This document shows positions 58,912-64,000 of a stretch of 64,000 bases of DNA, in pieces. The position numbers and the translations under genes were made by a program. How positions within the stretch are numbered: the stretch's first letter is position 1; each line of letters starts with the position of its first letter. This DNA is from Kribbella jiaozuonensis (GTDB lineage Bacteria > Actinomycetota > Actinomycetes > Propionibacteriales > Kribbellaceae), in assembly GCF_005233875.1 (NCBI RefSeq), contig NZ_SZPZ01000004.1, positions 744,001-808,000 on the forward strand, read 5' to 3'. Below the pieces are notes generated by a model. That model did not search any database. It was not told where the DNA came from and was given only the letters and a program-made list of their open reading frames with translations.

Positions 58912-61900
58912 TCAGTCGTAGACGGCGTCGACCAGAAGTTCGGTACTGCGGTCCGGTTCGTTGAGAACCGCGCGGATCACGTGCCGCCGGTCCCACCGGC
59001 CGGCCGACCACGCCAGCGCCTTCGCGAGGCCGTCGAAGGTTGCCGCGTGCGGGGCGCCGTCGGCGTCCACCCACCACGAGACCTCGACGCCGTCGACGGT
59101 GAGCTCCTCGTGCTCCCACCACGTCGCCGGCACCTCGGGAACGAGTTCACGAACGATCGGCGGTACGTCGGCCGCCGTACCCTCGCCGTCGATCTTGCCC
59201 TCGGCAATCTCCTGCGCCATCGGTACGTCGAGGAGGTCGCTCAGGCCGTCGGCGGCCGCTCCCGAGCCGATCACGAACCCGCCGAGGTCCTCCCGCTGGA
59301 CCCACATCGGGCCGTCGATCACGACAGCCTGATCCGCGTCGATCACGCGGGTCGCGCCGTCGGCGTCCAGTACGCGGGTTTGCTCCGGCGCATCGCCGGG
59401 GAACAGGGCGAGGGTGCCGAGCCGGGTCCAGAGGCGGAGGATCGAAGCGGCGTCGACGTCGCGCTCCGGGTCGGCCAGTCGGTCGAGGACCAGGCTGATG
59501 CCGTCGGCATCGAGGTCGCCGACGTCGCGGACCAGACCGACCGCTGTGCGGACCTCTGGATCGAGATCGGTCGTCCAAGTGGGTGCTTCGTCGAGGAAGG
59601 TGGCGAGCACCGGTTCGGCTTCGGGATCGGCGCGTCCGGCGAGCGGTTCGCCGTCGTCGAGCAGGACGTGCTCGCGGATCCACCAGGCGGCGTACGACGG
59701 AACGCCGAGCGGGCGGTCGTCGGGGCCGACGATGCGGACCTGGGTGACGAGGGCGCGGCGGAGATCGGGCTCGGAACCGATGATTTGCAGGGCTTTCGGC
59801 CAGTTGTCGTCGGTGATCCAGTCGAGGTCGCGGATCGCCTCGAGTTCGCCGACGGTCGCGCCATACCGGGAGCCGTCGGGGGCTACGTCGTACGCCCAGT
59901 CCTCGATCGCGTCGAGGTCCTGGACGGATTCGGGGAGTTGGTCGAGTGCGACATCGGACGCCGCGACGACGCCGAGGGTCGCGAGGACGCCGACGGATTC
60001 GAGGGCAGGTAGGCCGTAGCGATCGAGGACCTCGCGGGCGATGGGTGCGACCTCGTCGGGGTCGAGGATGGCTTGTGCGTCAGAACCCTCGACAACCAAG
60101 GCGTTTGCGGGGACGAGCTCGCCTTCGGCGTCGCGCAGTACGAGGTCGTTGAGCCACCAGAGGCCTTCGGCTTGGGCTGGGTCGGCGGCGACGAGGCTGA
60201 GTACGGCGTGGGCTACTGCGTCGGGGTCGTCTGCGTCGGCGGAATGCTCGACGGCGGTGCGGACGGAGCTGTCCTCGAGGAGGGATCGCGGGGTGGCTGG
60301 GATGGCGCCGAGGCGTTCGAGGGCGGGGTCCACGGCGTCGGGGTGGACGACGCGGACGCCGTACTCACCGAAGGCGGCGAGGATGTCGACGGGGATCTCA
60401 GGGCCGGGGAGCAGGAGACCGCGGGCGCCTCGGACCAGGCGGCCGTCGGCTAGCGGGACTGGGAGGGTGCCGAGAGATTCGCGGATGAGCGGGTCGGTGA
60501 CCATGGTGGTGAGGGAGCTGTAGAGGTGGCGCCACCAGGCCGGTGGCTCGTCTCCGCCGAGCTGATCCACCACTTCGGCTAGCTCCAGACGCCTTACCTG
60601 CAAGGCATCCAGTGCCAGGCGATCCTCTCGGCGTGCGGCGATCAGGCCTGGGACGATCGGTGCGAGGACGGTGTTGAAGGCATCGTCGGCGCCTTCCACC
60701 ACCACGGCATCCCGGGGTCGCAGTACGCCGTCCTCGACTGCGTGGAGGAGCTCCACGCCGGGTAGCACCTGGAGGATCTCGTCGCGTAGCACCCGATCGA
60801 GCGCTCCCGCGGCAAGCCCGGTAGGCACCAGGTGCAGCACGGTGTCGCCGTCGGCAACTCTCGCCCGCAGCAGCTCGCCGTACGCCGCCGCCGCTTCGTT
60901 CACGAGCCGGTCGGTCAACGGGCCTTTGGCTACATGCCGTCGCGTCGAGTCGAGCGGGAAGCTTGCCAACAGCAACGCTCCGAGCGAGAGCGGCTCGTCT
61001 GTCGGGGTGGGGGCATGAATAACAGTTGGTGTGTCAGTGGCGGGAAAGCGGGGCAGCGCCCAGACGACCGACCAGCTGGGGCGGGAGCGCTCCTCTGTTG
61101 GGCGGTCGGCCAAGAGCTGGTCGCGTTCTGCAGTGGTGAAGGTGCCGGATACGCGGTGGATGTGCCAGCGGGACTCGACGTCCTGCAGGACTCGATGGTC
61201 GTCGGCGGTTTCGATCTCGATGCGCTCGAGACCGGGGAGGGCGAGCAGGAGCGCGTCGTCGGCTTCGGCCAGCAGTCGACGGACGAGGGCCGCCGCAGCC
61301 TCGTCGCGAAGCGGGAGGATGACCGCGGTGTCGTAGCCGGCGGGTGGTTCGCCATCGGCTTCGAACGGCAACCGCAACACAGGCACCTGCCCATCCCGCC
61401 GCCGCACCTCGGTGTCGAGCTCCCCCGCAAGCCCCGCAATCGCATCCGCCGTATCCGCCTTCGAGAACCGCACCCCACCGCTCCGAGACAGCACAACCGG
61501 CTCATCCGTCACCGCCAGCACTGCAGAAAACCCAACCCCGAACCGCCCAACCGTCAAGACACCAGCCTGCCCACCACCGACCTCCGCCGGGGACGACGCG
61601 GGGGCCGAGGGCGCCCCTTCCTCCCCGGCCGGATCGGCTCGCTTGGCTGAGGCGCGGAGGGTTGCCAGTGACTGCACGCCTTCGGCGTCGAGCGGGGCGC
61701 CGGTGTTGGCTACGACCAGCGTGTTGTTCCTGAATTCGAACAACACGCGACCTCGTACCCCGGCCCGCGCGGCCGCGTCGGCGGCGTTCTGGGCGAGTTC
61801 GACGACCAGGCGGTCGACGTACCCGCCCAGCGCCAGTTCCTCCTCGGCGTTCGCGTCTTCGCGGAAGCGCACGGGTGCGGCCGCCCATCCGGCCAGCACT

Positions 61901-61941
61901 CGCTCGCGGACTCCCGCCGTACCGAACACGTCATCAGTCAC
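58912..61941 (-). CDS. Sacsin-like / Hsp90-type GHKL ATPase protein
   Basis: A 1009-aa protein. The N-terminal Bergerat fold has VVELAQNAADAA (E49, N52) for metal and ATP, NTGAPLDAEGV (79-89) and the lid VGRFGVGFSA (131-140). A low-complexity Ala/Gly/Pro insert separates the last two. This matches the sacsin N-terminal ATP-binding module found in large actinobacterial proteins. The remaining 800 residues are acidic and helical, with no nuclease or helicase motif. GTG 61941 has no clear ribosome site and may be leaderless. It stands alone. A chaperone-like role is inferred. Confidence 0.75.
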   Translation of the reverse strand: MTDDVFGTAGVRERVLAGWAAAPVRFREDANAEEELALGGYVDRLVVELAQNAADAAARAGVRGRVLFEFRNNTLVVANTGAPLDAEGVQSLATLRASAKRADPAGEEGAPSAPASSPAEVGGGQAGVLTVGRFGVGFSAVLAVTDEPVVLSRSGGVRFSKADTADAIAGLAGELDTEVRRRDGQVPVLRLPFEADGEPPAGYDTAVILPLRDEAAAALVRRLLAEADDALLLALPGLERIEIETADDHRVLQDVESRWHIHRVSGTFTTAERDQLLADRPTEERSRPSWSVVWALPRFPATDTPTVIHAPTPTDEPLSLGALLLASFPLDSTRRHVAKGPLTDRLVNEAAAAYGELLRARVADGDTVLHLVPTGLAAGALDRVLRDEILQVLPGVELLHAVEDGVLRPRDAVVVEGADDAFNTVLAPIVPGLIAARREDRLALDALQVRRLELAEVVDQLGGDEPPAWWRHLYSSLTTMVTDPLIRESLGTLPVPLADGRLVRGARGLLLPGPEIPVDILAAFGEYGVRVVHPDAVDPALERLGAIPATPRSLLEDSSVRTAVEHSADADDPDAVAHAVLSLVAADPAQAEGLWWLNDLVLRDAEGELVPANALVVEGSDAQAILDPDEVAPIAREVLDRYGLPALESVGVLATLGVVAASDVALDQLPESVQDLDAIEDWAYDVAPDGSRYGATVGELEAIRDLDWITDDNWPKALQIIGSEPDLRRALVTQVRIVGPDDRPLGVPSYAAWWIREHVLLDDGEPLAGRADPEAEPVLATFLDEAPTWTTDLDPEVRTAVGLVRDVGDLDADGISLVLDRLADPERDVDAASILRLWTRLGTLALFPGDAPEQTRVLDADGATRVIDADQAVVIDGPMWVQREDLGGFVIGSGAAADGLSDLLDVPMAQEIAEGKIDGEGTAADVPPIVRELVPEVPATWWEHEELTVDGVEVSWWVDADGAPHAATFDGLAKALAWSAGRWDRRHVIRAVLNEPDRSTELLVDAVYD

Positions 61942-61957
61942 CGGGGAAGTATGACGT

Positions 61958-62395
61958 TTACTGGAACGGACAGCCCGGGTTGGGTGCGTCCTCGGACAGC
62001 GGCTTGCCGTGCGGGAGGACGTACAGCACCTCGAGCACGATCGGCTTCGAGCCGAGGTTCCGCCCGACGTGCACATGCCCGGGCCCGCTCGGCTCGGTGA
62101 ACGCGGCGCCGGCGCGGTACACGCCGTCGGTCCTGCAGTCGTGGTCGGAGTGCGTCAGCGTGCCCGCCTTCACGAACGCGTAGAGCGTGCCGTCGTGGAA
62201 GTGCCAGCCGGTCGTACCGCCCGGCTGGATGGTGATCTCGCGCAGTACGTAGTCGGTCCGCCCGATCGTGCTCTGGGACAGGATCGTGCCGGTGACCCCC
62301 GACCCCGGTGTGGCGTCCGCCGCGGACGGGAGCAACCCGATCGCCAGTCCACCGCTGGCGACGGCCGTGAGGACTCCCCGTGTGAATCGGTGCAT
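61958..62395 (-). CDS. Secreted cupin domain protein
   Basis: A 145-aa protein. The signal peptide is HRFTRGVLTAVASGGLAIGLL with likely cleavage after SAADA. A single cupin barrel follows: REITIQPGGTTGWHFHDGTLYAFVKAG (metal motif G(X)nHxH) and GPGHVHVGRNLGSKPIVLEVLYV. ATG 62395 is chosen because AGGAAAGG lies 8 bases before it. The three His suggest metal binding, but the reaction is unknown. It is 16 bases upstream of the sacsin-like gene on the same strand. Confidence 0.85.
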   Translation of the reverse strand: MHRFTRGVLTAVASGGLAIGLLPSAADATPGSGVTGTILSQSTIGRTDYVLREITIQPGGTTGWHFHDGTLYAFVKAGTLTHSDHDCRTDGVYRAGAAFTEPSGPGHVHVGRNLGSKPIVLEVLYVLPHGKPLSEDAPNPGCPFQ

Positions 62396-62447
62396 GAGAG
62401 CGACCTTTCCTGAAGCAGGTTTGTGGTAGGTCAACTATCGTGGTCCG

Positions 62448-63242
62448 GTGATCGCATCCGGCAGCCGGTACGTCGCCCTCGGTAGTTCGTTCGCGGCCGG
62501 ACCGGGGATCAGCCCGATCGTGCACCCGCCGGCCGGCCGTTCGGGCAACAACTACGCACACCTGGTCGCCGCCGAACTCGGCCTCGACCTCACCGATGTG
62601 TCGTACTCCGGCGCAACCACCGCCCACCTGCTCGACACCCCGCAGGACGACGCGCCGCCGCAGCTCGAAGCGCTCACCCCGGACACCAAGCTCGTCACGA
62701 TCACCGTCGGCGGCAACGACCTCGAGTACGTCGGAACGTTCCTGCGCGGGAGCTTCCTCAACACGATCGCGAAGCCCGCGACGATCTTCGGCCGCCGCGT
62801 CGCGAACCGGATCCGGGCGCGGGTCAGCTACCTCAAGGACGAAGCGTCGTACCAGGCCGTCGCGGACTCGTTGACGAAGGTGGTCGAGCAGGCGCAGGAG
62901 CGTTCGCCGGACGCGCGCATCCTGCTGGTCGACTACCTCAGCCTGGTCGGACGAGGCACGCGGCCGCGTCTCGACGTACCGCTGAACGAGGAGCAGCTGC
63001 CGAGCATCGCGATGATGGCAGACGGACTCGCCGGCGCGTTCGCGAAGGCCGCGGCGGCAACGGGTGCCGACCTGGTCACGGCTTCGGCGGCCAGCCGGGA
63101 TCACGCGATCGGTTCGGCCGAGCCGTGGACAACCGGGTTCACGCTGCTGCCACCGACCCTCGGTGGCTTCGTTCCGTACCACCCGAATGCGGCGGGCATG
63201 CGCGGCGTCGCCGACCTCATCATCGAGGTACTCCGGACGTGA
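62448..63242 (+). CDS. SGNH/GDSL family hydrolase
   Basis: A 264-aa esterase-type hydrolase. Block I with the nucleophile Ser is YVALGSSFAAGPG (near residue 14), the oxyanion Asn is in TITVGGNDLEYVG, and the catalytic pair is in VPYHPNAAGMRGVADLI (Asp usually replaced by Tyr or Pro spacing, His 247). There is no signal peptide, so it acts inside the cell on an ester of unknown nature. It starts with GTG and overlaps the following GNAT gene by 4 bases. Confidence 0.87.
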   Translation: MIASGSRYVALGSSFAAGPGISPIVHPPAGRSGNNYAHLVAAELGLDLTDVSYSGATTAHLLDTPQDDAPPQLEALTPDTKLVTITVGGNDLEYVGTFLRGSFLNTIAKPATIFGRRVANRIRARVSYLKDEASYQAVADSLTKVVEQAQERSPDARILLVDYLSLVGRGTRPRLDVPLNEEQLPSIAMMADGLAGAFAKAAAATGADLVTASAASRDHAIGSAEPWTTGFTLLPPTLGGFVPYHPNAAGMRGVADLIIEVLRT

Positions 63243-63817
63243 AGGTGCGTGAGGCAACCACCTCGGACGTCGACGCGGCGGTCGGCACGCTCACCCGCGC
63301 GTTGTTCGACTATCCGATGTCCCGGGCCTGCCTCGACCCGGACGGGTACGAGGAACGACTCACGCAGTACCACCGCTTGTTCGTCGAAGGTATCGGGCTG
63401 CCGCACGGGCGGATCTGGGTCACCGACGATGTGAGCGCGGTCGCGGTCTGGTTCCCGCCGGACATGCCGGCGGACGCGTTCGCACCACATGCAGCCGCGT
63501 TCGAGGAGGTCACCGGATCCCGCGCCGCGCTGAATGCGGAGTACGGCCAGGCGATCGGGATCTTCCATCCACGCGACCCGGTCTGGCTGCTCGCGCTCGC
63601 CGCGGTCGATCCCGATCACCAACGCCAGGGCCTCGGCCACGCGGTCATCGAGCCGGGTCTCGCCGCGTCCGACGCCGCCCACTCCCCCGCGTTCGTCGAG
63701 ACCCAGGACCCAGCAAACGTTGGCTTCTACGAGTCCTTCGGCTTCACCACGATCGCCGAACTAGAGCTCCCCCACCACGGCCCGACCCACTACTCGATGT
63801 ACCGCGCCGCCCGTTAG
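63239..63817 (+). CDS. GNAT family N-acetyltransferase
   Basis: A 192-aa acetyltransferase. The acetyl-CoA motif is LAAVDPDHQRQGLGHAVIEPGL, followed by PAFVETQDPANVGFYESFGFTTI, which is the common layout of small-molecule GNATs. The GTG start lies in the stop codon of the SGNH hydrolase, so the pair is co-translated. Its stop overlaps the stop of the GNAT gene on the other strand. Substrate unknown. Confidence 0.9.
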   Translation: MKVREATTSDVDAAVGTLTRALFDYPMSRACLDPDGYEERLTQYHRLFVEGIGLPHGRIWVTDDVSAVAVWFPPDMPADAFAPHAAAFEEVTGSRAALNAEYGQAIGIFHPRDPVWLLALAAVDPDHQRQGLGHAVIEPGLAASDAAHSPAFVETQDPANVGFYESFGFTTIAELELPHHGPTHYSMYRAAR

Positions 63818-64000
63818 GCAGGCTTGTGCACGTACGGCGTGGTGGTGGTGACCGCCAGGAAGCCGAGCCGCTGCAGGATCGGCGAGCTGTCGTCCGACGC
63901 GTCGACATGCAGGTACTTGTAGCCGAGCGAGACCGCACGGGCTGCGCGGACCGCGACGAGCGCCTTGTAGATGCCCTTGCCGCGCCACTCGGCGAGCGTT
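63814..64000 (-). CDS. GNAT family N-acetyltransferase, C-terminal part only
   Basis: The last 61 residues of a gene that continues beyond the right edge. The stop is TAA at 63816-63814. The visible part runs from TLAEWRGKGIYKALVAVRAA, an acetyl-CoA-binding A motif, to SLGYKYLHVDASDDSSPIL, then QRLGFLAVTTTTPYVHKPA. The whole protein cannot be assessed. Confidence 0.8.
   Translation of the reverse strand, partial: TLAEWRGKGIYKALVAVRAARAVSLGYKYLHVDASDDSSPILQRLGFLAVTTTTPYVHKPA

Noticed and set aside
1..64000. tRNA or rRNA genes, CRISPR arrays, insertion sequences, phage genes
   Set aside because: No cloverleaf-like segment, repeat-spacer pattern, transposase or integrase motif was seen on either strand, although this was by eye and without a covariance search.

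Overview
The window reads as chromosomal DNA of a high-GC actinobacterium. Signs are a very GC-rich wobble position, frequent GTG and TTG starts, many 4-bp ATGA/GTGA gene overlaps, a mycothiol-type (MDMPI) enzyme, twin-arginine lipoproteins and several LacI- and TetR-controlled carbohydrate genes. The frequent CGTAC codon pairs, paired GH3/ABC sugar loci and family composition fit Kribbella or a close relative in the Propionibacteriales. That placement is inference. I saw no rRNA, tRNA, CRISPR array, insertion sequence or prophage gene. No gap between genes exceeds 300 bases; the largest (22469-22728, 29470-29707, 58662-58911) are regulatory and are described.

Layout. 1-2584: an FAD oxidoreductase lacking its N-terminus, a DHFR-like reductase, a SnoaL-like protein and a convergent MDMPI enzyme. 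2672-10524: a regulator followed by one tight operon of two secreted beta-propellers, a PLP sugar aminotransferase and two amidohydrolase-fold proteins. 10519-12878: a GNAT, a small GyrA-coiled-coil-like protein, a CPBP membrane protease and a TetR. 12925-15342: a GH3 glycosidase. 15386-19056: an ArsR-type regulator, an MFS carrier and a two-gene ABC exporter. 19057-25946: a sugar locus (LacI, GH3, binding protein, two permeases) with palindromic operators in its divergent promoter. 25943-29469: DoxX/TetR pair and a three-gene flavin electron-transfer module (ApbE, FMN-binding acceptor, ferric-reductase-like membrane protein). 29708-31990: a HelD/HelR RNA-polymerase helicase with a two-hairpin leader. 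31958-33559: a frameshifted quinone oxidoreductase and its TetR. 33657-38466: a class A penicillin-binding protein, aspartate aminotransferase, thioesterase and HxlR regulator. 38544-41353: an excalibur protein and two membrane proteins of unknown function. 41432-45006: an aldehyde dehydrogenase and an M6-like metalloprotease. 44974-50937: a five-gene operon joining a hybrid histidine kinase, a receiver, a receiver-nucleotidyl cyclase, a PGM1-type ATP-grasp peptide ligase and a GGCT-fold protein. 51099-53126: Tat-exported phospholipase C. 53153-58661: a five-gene family-5 ABC importer behind LacI-type operators. 58912-64000: a sacsin/Hsp90-like ATPase, a secreted cupin, an SGNH hydrolase and two GNAT acetyltransferases, the last cut by the window edge.

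The least conventional parts are the kinase/cyclase/ATP-grasp operon, the propeller/aminotransferase/amidohydrolase operon, the alternative hairpins ahead of helR, and the electron-transfer module in which the flavin acceptor is exported but its ApbE partner has no visible signal peptide.
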